DNA of 13,654 nt from Candidatus Kapaibacterium sp. Lineage in GTDB: Bacteria; Bacteroidota; Ignavibacteria; Kapaibacteriales; UBA2268. The stretch is from NCBI GenBank assembly GCA_938038165.1, contig CALHRB010000064.1, positions 1 through 13,654 of the forward strand. Reading direction: 5' to 3'. This document shows positions 1 to 7,402 of this stretch, piece after piece. The position numbers and the translations under genes are program-made. A model generated the notes under the pieces. The model saw nothing but the letters and a program-made list of their open reading frames with translations, searched no databases and had not been told where the DNA came from. How positions within the stretch are numbered: position 1 is the stretch's first letter; each line of letters starts with the position of its first letter.

Positions 1-93
1 TTATTGGCTTTTTTTCGATAAATTTGAAATCTTTAAACTGAGAACTTTAAAAAAACAAGAAATTATCAGACTATTAACAATAGGAAATAAACC
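1..93. other. Leader of nfnA
   Basis: These AT-rich bases hold the AGGAAAT ribosome binding site of nfnA near 83-89. No clear promoter, no stop-linked upstream gene and no RNA gene can be supported. The T-run near 11-17 could be the end of a terminator that lies mostly outside the window. Confidence 0.3.
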
Positions 94-963
94 ATGAATA
101 AAATATTAGAAGCAAGATTTTTAGCACCAGACATCAAACTATTCCGAATTGAGGCGCCATTAATAGCTCAAAAAAGAAAAGCCGGTCAGTTTGTTATTGT
201 CAGGGTCCACGAATATGGAGAAAGAATACCACTAACAATAGCAGATTCAAACGCCGAAGAAGGATCAATCACTATCATTGTTCAGGGAATCGGAAAAACA
301 ACAAAGTTACTGAATACACTCGAAGCAGGAAATCACATACTTGATGTAGTCGGACCACTTGGGAAAGCGTCCGAAATAGAAAATTTTGGAACTGCAGTCA
401 GTATAGGTGGAGGAGTTGGCACTGCAATCGCCTATCCAACAGCAAAGGCTTTAAAGGAAGCTGGTAATCATGTTATCAGCATTATTGGTGGGAGGACAAA
501 GGAACTTGTTATTTTGGAAGATGAAATGCTTAAAGTTTGCGATGAAGTATATCCAACAACTGACGATGGCTCCTATGGGTTTCATGGTTTAGTTACTGAT
601 AAACTTAAAGAGTTAATTAGCGAAGGCAGAAAGATTGACTTTGTATTAGCCATTGGACCCATACCGATGATGGCAGCTGTGGCAGAAGTCACAAGACCTT
701 ATGGAATAAAAACAGTTGTCAGCCTTAACCCGATTATGGTCGATGGAACAGGAATGTGCGGAGGATGCCGTGCAGTAGTAAACGGAAAGACCATGTTTGT
801 TTGCGTTGACGGTCCTGAATTCGATGCCCATCAGGTTGATTTTTCAATACTAGCAAAAAGAAATAAAATGTATTTACCACAGGAAAAACACTCCCTGGAA
901 AAGTTTATGTGTAATCTTGATAAAATGGCTATGGAGGTAGAGAATGCCAGAGTTAACGCCTAA
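94..963 (+). CDS. nfnA: NfnA/SudB-type FAD and [2Fe-2S] subunit of NADH/ferredoxin:NADP+ oxidoreductase
   Basis: This is the small subunit of the cytosolic NfnAB (also called SudAB or ferredoxin-NADP reductase) flavoprotein. In characterised members it moves electrons between NAD(H), NADP(H) and ferredoxin by flavin-based electron bifurcation. The 289 residues match the family length of about 280. The N-terminal beta-barrel has the flavin-binding stretch RIPLT at 44-48. The nucleotide-binding domain starts with the glycine-rich GGGVGTA near 105-111. Near the C-terminus D217, C222, C225 and C237 match the three-Cys, one-Asp ligand set of the [2Fe-2S] cluster in the Nfn small subunit. The start follows AGGAAAT with normal spacing. 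The gene overlaps nfnB by 20 bases, so the two are translationally linked. DHOD electron-transfer subunits (PyrK) are related, but the GltD-like partner downstream favours Nfn. I am confident of the family; whether it bifurcates is inferred. Confidence 0.93.
   Translation: MNKILEARFLAPDIKLFRIEAPLIAQKRKAGQFVIVRVHEYGERIPLTIADSNAEEGSITIIVQGIGKTTKLLNTLEAGNHILDVVGPLGKASEIENFGTAVSIGGGVGTAIAYPTAKALKEAGNHVISIIGGRTKELVILEDEMLKVCDEVYPTTDDGSYGFHGLVTDKLKELISEGRKIDFVLAIGPIPMMAAVAEVTRPYGIKTVVSLNPIMVDGTGMCGGCRAVVNGKTMFVCVDGPEFDAHQVDFSILAKRNKMYLPQEKHSLEKFMCNLDKMAMEVENARVNA
933..937 (+). promoter_or_regulatory. GGAGG ribosome binding site for nfnB inside nfnA
   Basis: A full GGAGG lies within the end of the nfnA reading frame, six bases before the ATG at 944. 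It fixes the nfnB start and the 20-base overlap of the two genes, consistent with coupled, roughly equal synthesis of two subunits. Confidence 0.7.
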
Positions 964-2368
964 AGAAAGAATGGCTATCAAACGGCATCATATGCCGGAA
1001 CAAGAACCTGAGGAAAGAAATAAAAATTTTAAAGAAGTAAATTTAGGTTATGATGCCCTTTTAGCTATGCAGGAAGCTGAAAGATGTCTTCGTTGCAAAA
1101 AACCGGTTTGCATTCAGGGTTGTCCTGTTGCAGTCAAAATTCCTGATTTTATTGCTATGGTTGCTGAAGGCAGATTTAAAGAAGCAGCAGCTATATTGAA
1201 AGAAGATAATGCGCTACCAGCTGTATGCGGACGGGTTTGCCCTCAGGAGACGCAATGTGAACAAGTCTGTGTGGTTGCCAAAAAAGCCGAACCTGTTGCC
1301 ATCGGTTATCTTGAAAGGTTTGTTGCAGACTGGGAAAGAATGAATATAGGAATACAAGTCCCGGAAATCAAGGAAAAAACAGGCAAAAAGGTTGCTGTTA
1401 TAGGAGGAGGACCTTCAGGTTTGAGTTGTGCTGGCGATTTAATCCGATTTGGTCATGATGTTACCGTTTTCGAGGCTCTGCACGAGATTGGGGGGGTTCT
1501 GATTTATGGCATACCTGAGTTTCGTCTCCCAAAGGAAATAGTGAAAGCTGAAGTTGATGGTTTGAAAGCTATGGGTGTCAAATTCGAGACCAATTTTATT
1601 GTCGGTTTAACACGCACTATTGATGAACTACTTCAGGAATATGATGCAGTATTTATTGGTGTTGGAGCAGGTTTACCATACTTTTTGAATGTTCCCGGAG
1701 AGCATTTGAATGGTGTTTATTCATCGAACGAATTCTTGACCCGAGTTAACCTTATGAAAGCTTATGATACCGAGCATGCAGATACCCCTGTTTTCGATAT
1801 GAGCGGTTCTGTCGTTGCTGTTTTTGGGGGTGGTAATACTGCTATGGATGCTGTTAGAACCTCATTGCGTCTCGGTGCAAAAAAAGCAATGATTATTTAC
1901 AGAAGAACCGAAGCCGAGATGCCGGCAAGAGTTGAAGAAATCAAGCATGCAAAAGAAGAAGGTGTTGAGTTTATATTATTGGCAGCTCCAATTGAATTGC
2001 TTGGAGACGAAAATGGATGGCTCAGAGCTGTTAAATTACAAAAGATGGAACTTGGCGAACCTGATGCCTCGGGCAGACGAAGGCCAGTTCCTATTCCCGG
2101 AGCAATCGAAGAAATTCCCGTTGATGCTGTTATTGTTGCTATTGGTAATGGATCTAACCCAATTATAAGCAAAACAACACCAGATTTGAATGTTAATAAA
2201 TGGGGTAATATTCTTGTTGATGAAGCAACAATGAAAACAAATAAAAAGGGCGTTTTTGCCGGAGGTGATATTGTTACAGGAGGTGCTACGGTCATTTTAG
2301 CAATGGGTGCCGGGAGAACTGCAGCCAAAGCCATAGATGAATACCTAAGAAATCCGGAAGTCTGGTAA
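944..2368 (+). CDS. nfnB: NfnB/SudA-type (GltD-like) FAD and [4Fe-4S] large subunit
   Basis: This is the large subunit that pairs with the preceding NfnA. It belongs to the glutamate synthase small-chain-like flavoproteins and carries the NADP(H) site. An N-terminal iron-sulfur domain has eight cysteines (C48, C51, C56, C60, C95, C99, C105, C109), the usual set for two [4Fe-4S] clusters. An FAD dinucleotide fold follows with GGGPSGL at 154-160, then a second dinucleotide fold with GGGNTAMDA at 295-303 and YRRTEAEMPAR at 319-329. The C-terminal GGDIVTGGATV motif closes the FAD site. The length, 474 residues, is normal. The sequence alone could be called gltD, but no large glutamate synthase gene is adjacent and the overlap with an NfnA gene makes Nfn the better call. 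Its likely job is linking NADPH supply to NADH and ferredoxin, which would serve glutamate and glutamine metabolism encoded nearby. Confidence 0.93.
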   Translation: MPELTPKERMAIKRHHMPEQEPEERNKNFKEVNLGYDALLAMQEAERCLRCKKPVCIQGCPVAVKIPDFIAMVAEGRFKEAAAILKEDNALPAVCGRVCPQETQCEQVCVVAKKAEPVAIGYLERFVADWERMNIGIQVPEIKEKTGKKVAVIGGGPSGLSCAGDLIRFGHDVTVFEALHEIGGVLIYGIPEFRLPKEIVKAEVDGLKAMGVKFETNFIVGLTRTIDELLQEYDAVFIGVGAGLPYFLNVPGEHLNGVYSSNEFLTRVNLMKAYDTEHADTPVFDMSGSVVAVFGGGNTAMDAVRTSLRLGAKKAMIIYRRTEAEMPARVEEIKHAKEEGVEFILLAAPIELLGDENGWLRAVKLQKMELGEPDASGRRRPVPIPGAIEEIPVDAVIVAIGNGSNPIISKTTPDLNVNKWGNILVDEATMKTNKKGVFAGGDIVTGGATVILAMGAGRTAAKAIDEYLRNPEVW

Positions 2369-2388
2369 AAAGTAAATCAATTTAAAAG

Positions 2389-2425
2389 AAAAAAGCCCCG
2401 ATTTGCTTAATCAGGGCTTTTTTTT
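2389..2425. terminator. Bidirectional intrinsic terminator between nfnB and the glutamine synthetase gene
   Basis: A 13-bp stem with one mismatch (2390-2402 with 2410-2422) and a 7-base loop is flanked by an A-run on the left and a T-run on the right. It can therefore end transcription from both sides. It sits in the short space between two convergent genes whose stop codons are about 60 bases apart, where such a shared terminator is expected. Confidence 0.9.
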
Positions 2426-2427
2426 GT

Positions 2428-3975
2428 TTAGCATCTGTGAATGTCTCTGTGCATTATTCTGCGGGATTCGATTATTTGCTCTTCTTCAGCCATTGCCAAA
2501 AGCCTGCTGTTCAAATACCTATCGTTTTCGGATTGAAGTAATTTAGCTACATAATTTATAACTTGAGGCGGGAAAATATTGTGTCTTTCGTATAAATCTT
2601 TTTGTTGTAACAACTTTTCGGAGGATTCTGCACAACTTGTTGCAAGTTCTCCAAGCTCTGAGAAGTTAGGCGATTGTTGGATATTCGCTGAAACTTTTGA
2701 CATTGTTGCAATTTCGAGTGAAGATTTGGAGTTCGAAAGACCCCATTCAACTGCCATAGTAATCCCTGAAAGGAGAAGGTGGGCATTTGCGCTTCCATCG
2801 GGGCTTCTCAGTTCAACTGTCTGCCTCGAATTATCATAGCTTAGTGGTTCTTTTTCGGCTGGATTAATTTTTTGTGCCAAATTTTTGGCTTTAGTCCATG
2901 CAAGAGGCACTCTAATCAAAGCACTACGGTTGGAATCGCTCCAGCATACCTTTGTTGGGGCTTCCTGATTAGGAACAAGTCTCAGATAAGAAGCCGATAC
3001 CATATTGCCAAAGGCAGTCAAACTTGGTGCATAATAGCAGAGACCCCCGATAAGTTTTAATGCTTCCTGGCTCAAATCCCCATTGTTGTCAGTCATTATG
3101 TTTTTCCCATCTTTATAAAGAGCCATATGAATATGCAAACCGTTGCCTGCATGCCCTTGTTCGAGTTTAGGGAAGAAAGTCGCCACAAAGCCATATTTAT
3201 AGGCAACATTTCTGATAATCCAACTGCCAATTACCAAATTATCAGCTGAATCTTCAACATTAGTTGGGAGAAATTCTATTTCAACCTGCTCGGCACTTTT
3301 TCCATTCAACTCAGGAAAATCGCTGATTACTCTGTCAAGCGAACCGACTTCGTTATGTGCGTATTTTACATTTCCGGTTATCTGGGTCATATATTTCAGC
3401 ATTTCATTAAGGATGTGGCCTGTTTTTGCAAATGGTGGAGATGCATGATAACCTTTTTGCTTGGGAAGAGCGTATGATTTGTTATCAAAATTACCTAATA
3501 AATAGAATTCAAGCTCACCGAGTGTTTGCAATTCATATCCATACTTTTCAAATAAAATATTGGCTGCCTTGTGTAATATATTATCTGGCACAAATGAAGC
3601 TAAATTGCCGTCCCTGTCAAAAAATCGGGCAACAAAGTCTAAACTTGTGCTGTCGAATGGATTAATAAATGCGGAGCGATAAAGTGGCACAACATATAAA
3701 TCTGATTGTCCAACTTCAACGATACCTTTGAAAAGGGATGAGCCGTCAACTCGTTCCCCTTCTGCAAGAACAAGTTCAGCTTGAAGCCTGTTTGTTACCG
3801 GTATTTTTAGTTCTTTTATCTTGCCATCAATACCGGTATAATGAAACGTGATTTTTTCAATATTCTTTTCAAGGATAACTTTGATTAGATCTGCTCTTGT
3901 TAAATCATTTTTGTCTTTGTTTGTTATAATCGAAACAGGATTGGATAAGCTAAAAATTTCTGCCTTATTAATCAT
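2428..3975 (-). CDS. Glutamine synthetase, type I, divergent and long
   Basis: This cytosolic enzyme family makes glutamine from glutamate, ammonia and ATP. The 515-residue product has an N-terminal beta-grasp region with VDGSSLFKGI near 77-85. Candidate metal-binding glutamates are in GELEF (153-157), HNEVG (207-211) and VEIEF (231-235). The NGLHIH motif (278-283) and VELRSPD near 387-393 are clear GS signatures, as is SYLRLVPNQEAP (329-340). It is longer than the usual 440-470 residues. I do not see the NLYDLP adenylylation site, so GlnE-type control is unlikely. The frame is open upstream to an ATG at 4017, but the ATG at 3975 has GGAGG ten bases ahead, so I chose 3975. The position next to carbamate kinase suggests ammonia capture. 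A gamma-glutamyl ligase of the same fold (PuuA-like) is possible, hence no symbol. Confidence 0.85.
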   Translation of the reverse strand: MINKAEIFSLSNPVSIITNKDKNDLTRADLIKVILEKNIEKITFHYTGIDGKIKELKIPVTNRLQAELVLAEGERVDGSSLFKGIVEVGQSDLYVVPLYRSAFINPFDSTSLDFVARFFDRDGNLASFVPDNILHKAANILFEKYGYELQTLGELEFYLLGNFDNKSYALPKQKGYHASPPFAKTGHILNEMLKYMTQITGNVKYAHNEVGSLDRVISDFPELNGKSAEQVEIEFLPTNVEDSADNLVIGSWIIRNVAYKYGFVATFFPKLEQGHAGNGLHIHMALYKDGKNIMTDNNGDLSQEALKLIGGLCYYAPSLTAFGNMVSASYLRLVPNQEAPTKVCWSDSNRSALIRVPLAWTKAKNLAQKINPAEKEPLSYDNSRQTVELRSPDGSANAHLLLSGITMAVEWGLSNSKSSLEIATMSKVSANIQQSPNFSELGELATSCAESSEKLLQQKDLYERHNIFPPQVINYVAKLLQSENDRYLNSRLLAMAEEEQIIESRRIMHRDIHRC

Positions 3976-3985
3976 AAGAATTAAA

Positions 3986-3990
3986 CCTCC
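3986..3990 (-). promoter_or_regulatory. GGAGG ribosome binding site deciding the glutamine synthetase start
   Basis: On the minus strand GGAGG lies ten bases before the ATG at 3973-3975. It falls inside the longer open frame, which has no comparable site before its own first ATG at 4015-4017. This supports the shorter 515-residue protein. Confidence 0.6.
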
Positions 3991-4027
3991 GTAATTAGGG
4001 ATTTCAAATAAAATCAAAAAAAAATGT

Positions 4028-4055
4028 AATATAACACTTTTAGAAATTATGGCAA
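4028..4055 (-). promoter_or_regulatory. Possible sigma70-like promoter for glutamine synthetase
   Basis: Read on the minus strand, TTGCCA (4050-4055) is followed after 16 bases by TATATT (4028-4033). Transcription would begin near 4020, leaving a leader of about 45 bases that contains the GGAGG site. It would leave almost no leader for the longer ORF starting at 4017. Such boxes arise by chance in AT-rich DNA, and Bacteroidota use a different promoter consensus, so this is tentative. Confidence 0.3.
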
Positions 4056-4388
4056 TAGCTTGTTTAACTGGAATTTAGAAATATAATTTAATTAATTGAA
4101 TATTCATAATATTTATAAAGATGTCAAAACTTTTAAATAGAGGAAACTAAGGGTTAATTTTTTTCCTTTATTTAAATTTAGTAATTTGCAAATTGAAATA
4201 AATGACAGGATTATTTTTGAATCAAATTAATCAATATAGTGCAAACAGAATAAAAAACATGATTTGCTTATGGCAAAATCTGTCATTTTGTCCTGCAAAA
4301 ACCCGTTCCGGGAAAATACATCATTTTAGGCACTATACAACTGATGCCCCTATCTAACATAAAAAACTCAGGTTCAATATCTGTTACT

Positions 4389-4417
4389 TTGTCAAATTTC
4401 TAATTAATACATAAATT
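4389..4417 (+). promoter_or_regulatory. Possible promoter for the OTC operon
   Basis: TTGTCA (4389-4394) and TAAATT (4412-4417) are 17 bases apart, with the OTC start codon about 50 bases downstream. The upstream box matches the sigma70 consensus at five of six positions and the downstream box at four of six. The overlapping TTACTTTG (4384-4391) also resembles the Bacteroidota TAnnTTTG box, with one mismatch. Neither reading is certain. Confidence 0.3.
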
Positions 4418-4465
4418 ACATTCTAGTAAAAATAATTATTTAAAATTTAAAAGGGTGATATTTAT

Positions 4466-5386
4466 ATGAAAAAGGATTTTATATCCGTATCGGATTTTAC
4501 GCAAACCGAAATAATTGACACTTTCAAATTAGCCATTGATATGAAGCAAAACAAAGAAAAATATAGCGAAGGTTTGAAAGGAAAAGGTTTGTTTATTTAT
4601 TTCGAAAAAGATTCGTTGAGAACAAGAGTTAGCTTTGATGTTGGTATCCACGAGCTTGGAGGTTATTCAGTGGTTGTTGTGGCAGCCAACGAAAGCAGTC
4701 GTATAGGAACAAGGGAATCAATTTATGATGTTGCTAAAAACCTTGAAAGAATGGTTGGCGGAATAATGATGAGAACATTCAGCCATTCCAAGGTTGTTGA
4801 TATGGCAATACACTCAAGGATTCCAGTTATTAATGGATTAACTGACTATTCACATCCCTGTCAGGCAATGGCAGATTATCTAACTTTTTATGAAAAGAAG
4901 GGTGATCTCAAGGGAAAAAAACTATGTTATGTGGGCGATGGCAATAATGTTGCTCATTCTTTAATGGAAGCAGGAGCAATTCTTGGAGTAAATGTTACAA
5001 TTTCAACACCAAAAGGTTATGAGCCGAATCTGATTGCATTTCAGGAAGCCGAAGCGCTGGCAAAAGAAACAGGGTCAAAAATCAAAGTGGTTCATAATCC
5101 AATTGAAGCCATAAAGGATGCCGATGCTGTCTATACAGATGTTTGGGCTTCAATGGGGCAGGAATCTGAAGCTGCAATGAGAAAGAAAATTTTTGCACCT
5201 TATCAGGTTAATGATGAATTGATGTCTTATGCAAAGAGCGATGCAATTTTTATGCACTGTTTGCCAGCCCATCGTGGTGATGAAGTAACTGACAGCGTTA
5301 TTGATTCTGAAAATTCAGTAGTTTTCGATGAAGCTGAAAACAGATTGCATGTCCAAAAAGCAATTATGTTTCAGCTAATGAAATAA
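4466..5386 (+). CDS. argF: Ornithine carbamoyltransferase
   Basis: The enzyme transfers carbamoyl between carbamoyl phosphate and ornithine to form citrulline, or runs in reverse in catabolism, in the cytosol. The carbamoyl-phosphate loop reads SLRTR at 50-54, with Leu in place of the commoner Thr. HPCQ is at 130-133. The ornithine loop DVWASMG is at 225-231, and HCLPAHRG, the OTC signature, at 264-271. The SMG loop argues for ornithine over acetyl- or succinyl-ornithine, as does the HCLPAHRG motif. The length, 306 residues, is normal. The start follows AAGGGTG with usual spacing. It is first in a co-directional run, 24 bases before carbamate kinase. That pairing is typical of catabolic OTC (arcB), but the direction cannot be read from sequence, so the symbol could equally be arcB. 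An anabolic enzyme would normally sit with other arginine biosynthesis genes, and none is here. Confidence 0.92.
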   Translation: MKKDFISVSDFTQTEIIDTFKLAIDMKQNKEKYSEGLKGKGLFIYFEKDSLRTRVSFDVGIHELGGYSVVVVAANESSRIGTRESIYDVAKNLERMVGGIMMRTFSHSKVVDMAIHSRIPVINGLTDYSHPCQAMADYLTFYEKKGDLKGKKLCYVGDGNNVAHSLMEAGAILGVNVTISTPKGYEPNLIAFQEAEALAKETGSKIKVVHNPIEAIKDADAVYTDVWASMGQESEAAMRKKIFAPYQVNDELMSYAKSDAIFMHCLPAHRGDEVTDSVIDSENSVVFDEAENRLHVQKAIMFQLMK

Positions 5387-5410
5387 TTATAATCTTACAA
5401 GGTTTTTGAT

Positions 5411-6352
5411 ATGAAAAAAACAGCTTTAATTGCTATTGGTGGAAACTCATTAATCAGAGCAGGCGAGAGAGGGACAATCGATGAGCAGTTGAACAATGCT
5501 TATGCAACCGCAAAAAGTATCGCTCAAATGGTTAGTCAGGGCTGGGAATTAGTAGTTACTCACGGAAACGGCCCCCAAGCCGGAGCTGCTCTATTGCGTT
5601 CTGAAAGGGCTGCTGCAGAAGTTTATACTCATACTCTTGATATGTGTGTTGCCACAACTCAAAGTGAAATAGGCTATATTTTGCAAAGAGCTTTGGAATT
5701 CGAGTTTCGCAAACTCGGTCTTAAAAATCTTATTATGACCTTACCAACAATGGTCCGGGTTGATGAAAATGATCCAGCTTTTTTAAAGCCAACCAAACCT
5801 ATAGGTCCTTTCTATTCAAAAGTTATTGCAGAAGAAAAAAAGGCTGTTTTAGGCTGGGACATAGTCGAAGACGCAGCCCGAGGATATCGCAGGGTAGTTG
5901 CATCGCCCGAACCAAGAGAGGTGCTTGAACTTGAAGTGATTAAAAAAATTCTGGAGTTGGATATCATAGTGATTGCTCTTGGTGGAGGAGGTATCCCTGT
6001 TATTATTAATCCAGAGGGTCAAATTATCGGTTCCGAGGCTGTAATCGACAAAGATCGCTCATCTGCATTGCTTGCCACAGAATTAAATGTTGATTTATTC
6101 ATTATTAGCACTGACACCGATAAAGTATATCTTAATTTCAAAAAGAAAAATCAGTCAGGAATATTGAAAGCTACAGCAGACGAGATGCAGAAATATTTAG
6201 ATGAAGGACATTTCCCGGCTGGAAGTATGGGTCCAAAGATAGAGTCTGCCATAAGATTTTTAAGAAACGGTGGCAAAAAAGTGATTATTACCTCGTATGA
6301 ATACTTAATGGCTGCTCTTGAGGAAAAAGCTGGAACCCATATTATTCCATAA
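5411..6352 (+). CDS. arcC: Carbamate kinase
   Basis: The enzyme converts carbamoyl phosphate and ADP to ATP, CO2 and ammonia, reversibly, in the cytosol. It is an amino-acid kinase fold protein of 313 residues, the normal size. Visible signatures are AIGGNSL at 8-14, THGNGPQ at 50-56, KPTKPIG in the flexible subdomain, RGYRRVVASPEP, a glycine-rich ALGGGGIPV loop, the DKDRSSALLA stretch and GSMGPKIE near the end. It lies between two carbamoyltransferase genes, so its substrate or product is shared with both. In catabolism it would earn one ATP per citrulline cleaved. In the opposite direction it could make carbamoyl phosphate for the PyrB-like enzyme. No arginine deiminase gene is in the window, so the complete ADI pathway is not shown here. 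Confidence 0.95.
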   Translation: MKKTALIAIGGNSLIRAGERGTIDEQLNNAYATAKSIAQMVSQGWELVVTHGNGPQAGAALLRSERAAAEVYTHTLDMCVATTQSEIGYILQRALEFEFRKLGLKNLIMTLPTMVRVDENDPAFLKPTKPIGPFYSKVIAEEKKAVLGWDIVEDAARGYRRVVASPEPREVLELEVIKKILELDIIVIALGGGGIPVIINPEGQIIGSEAVIDKDRSSALLATELNVDLFIISTDTDKVYLNFKKKNQSGILKATADEMQKYLDEGHFPAGSMGPKIESAIRFLRNGGKKVIITSYEYLMAALEEKAGTHIIP

Positions 6353-6403
6353 AATTTTTAAAAAATTGCAATAAAAAAGATTAAATAATAATTAGAGGAA
6401 AAT

Positions 6404-7327
6404 ATGTTACTTGATCATGTGATATTTTCACAACAGTTCACAGTTCCAATTCTTATGGAGCTATTTAATAGAACTGACCAAATGAGAAAAATTGTTAAAA
6501 GAGGAGGAACGCTCGACTATCAGAAAAAAATTATGGCTACACTTTTTTATGCTCCATCCACACGAACAAGATTCTCATTCGAGGCAGCTATGTTTCGTCT
6601 TGGGGGCAACGTTCTATCCACCGAGCAAGCAAAGATGTTCTCCTCCGAAATCAAAGGCGAGATGCTCGAAGACACAATTCGAATCATATCAAATTATTGC
6701 GACATTATTGTCATTCGTCATCATGAGGAAGGAGGAGCAAAACGAGCCGCTGAAGTTTCATCAGTCCCAATTATCAATGCAGGCGACGGTTCCGGAGGTC
6801 AGCATCCAACTCAGGCTCTTTTGGATTTATACACAATTTATAATGAATGTAAAACATTAGATGGTCTTTCTGTTGCAATTATCGGGGCTTTGGACAAAGG
6901 GAGAACTGCTCGTTCGTTGGCATATCTTCTTAGTAAATTCGAAAGAACAAAGATTTATTTTATTGCACCTGAAGAAATGCAGATTAAGCAGGACATTCTG
7001 GATCATCTGGACGAAAAAGGGATTTCTTACGAATTATCCTCAACAACTGATAAAATAATCAATAAAGTTGATGTGGTTTATCAAACCAGAATAGACAAGG
7101 ACAGACTCAAAGGAAAAGAGATGGATCTATCGGTTTATAATATTGATCAGGAAGTTCTGAAAAAAATGAAAAAGAATTCTATAATTCTTCATCCACTTCC
7201 TCGCTCTGTTGAAATAAGCCATGACGTTGATACTGACAAGCGAGCTGCTTATTTTCGCCAGTCAGAAAATGGGCTTTATGTTCGAATGGCTTTAATTTCT
7301 TTTTTATTAGATAAAAATTCCCAGTAG
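6404..7327 (+). CDS. PyrB-type aspartate carbamoyltransferase with altered conserved positions
   Basis: This is an aspartate/ornithine carbamoyltransferase fold protein, nearest by motif to the PyrB catalytic chain (carbamoyl phosphate + aspartate to carbamoyl-aspartate, pyrimidine synthesis). Up to residue 231 the numbering matches the E. coli chain. STRTR is at 52-56, S80, K84, R105, HPTQ at 134-137, R167, R229 and HPLPR at 263-267, so the carbamoyl-phosphate site is intact. Three positions conserved in typical PyrB differ: Asp162 is Ala, Gln231 is Asp (YQTRID), and the Asp after HPLPR is Val (HPLPRSVE). These lie at or near the aspartate side of the active site. The length, 307 residues, is normal and AGAGGA precedes the start. 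No pyrI or other pyr gene is adjacent. It may be a true but divergent ATCase or a paralogue with another acceptor, so I give no symbol. Confidence 0.8.
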   Translation: MLLDHVIFSQQFTVPILMELFNRTDQMRKIVKRGGTLDYQKKIMATLFYAPSTRTRFSFEAAMFRLGGNVLSTEQAKMFSSEIKGEMLEDTIRIISNYCDIIVIRHHEEGGAKRAAEVSSVPIINAGDGSGGQHPTQALLDLYTIYNECKTLDGLSVAIIGALDKGRTARSLAYLLSKFERTKIYFIAPEEMQIKQDILDHLDEKGISYELSSTTDKIINKVDVVYQTRIDKDRLKGKEMDLSVYNIDQEVLKKMKKNSIILHPLPRSVEISHDVDTDKRAAYFRQSENGLYVRMALISFLLDKNSQ

Positions 7328-7402
7328 CAATGAAAGTTAAATTATCAGTTAACCTAAATTCTATTATTTTAATTATTTGAATAAAAAACACAGGAAATAA
7401 AA

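Larger units (their letters stand above)
3976..4465. other. Divergent intergenic region between glutamine synthetase and the OTC operon
   Basis: About 490 AT-rich bases contain no convincing gene; the longest frames I tried by eye are about 20 codons. The stretch should hold control signals for two divergent transcripts. I see candidate promoters near both ends and a perfect 10-bp palindrome TGAATATTCA at 4097-4106. There are also short interleaved inverted repeats (AAATGACAG 4200-4208 with CTGTCATTT 4280-4288; TATAGTGC 4235-4242 with GCACTATA 4330-4337). The palindrome has ArgR-type half-sites (TGAAT/ATTCA) but lacks the four-base spacer of an ARG box, so it is not a standard operator. One or more repeats of 8-9 bp are expected by chance in a region of this size. 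Confidence 0.6.

Noticed and set aside
944..2368. gltD, the glutamate synthase small chain
   Set aside because: No large glutamate synthase subunit is adjacent, and the gene overlaps an NfnA-type subunit, so the Nfn/Sud assignment is better.
3976..4017. Longer N-terminus for glutamine synthetase starting at the ATG at 4017
   Set aside because: A strong GGAGG lies inside that extension, ten bases before the next ATG, and the extra 14 residues do not look like the start of a GS. A possible promoter would also place the transcript start almost on the longer start codon.
4097..4106. ArgR operator (ARG box) at TGAATATTCA
   Set aside because: The half-sites match but the usual four-base A/T spacer is missing. 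Such AT-rich palindromes are common by chance.
4261..4400. Riboswitch, structured RNA or tRNA-like element upstream of OTC
   Set aside because: The GGTTCAA at 4371-4377 recalls a T-loop, but no cloverleaf forms. The repeats are too short to stand out from chance and match no riboswitch I know.
4466..5386. Acetyl- or succinyl-ornithine carbamoyltransferase, suggested by SLRTR
   Set aside because: The SLRTR variant also occurs in ordinary OTCs, and the DVWASMG and HCLPAHRG motifs are those of ornithine-specific enzymes.
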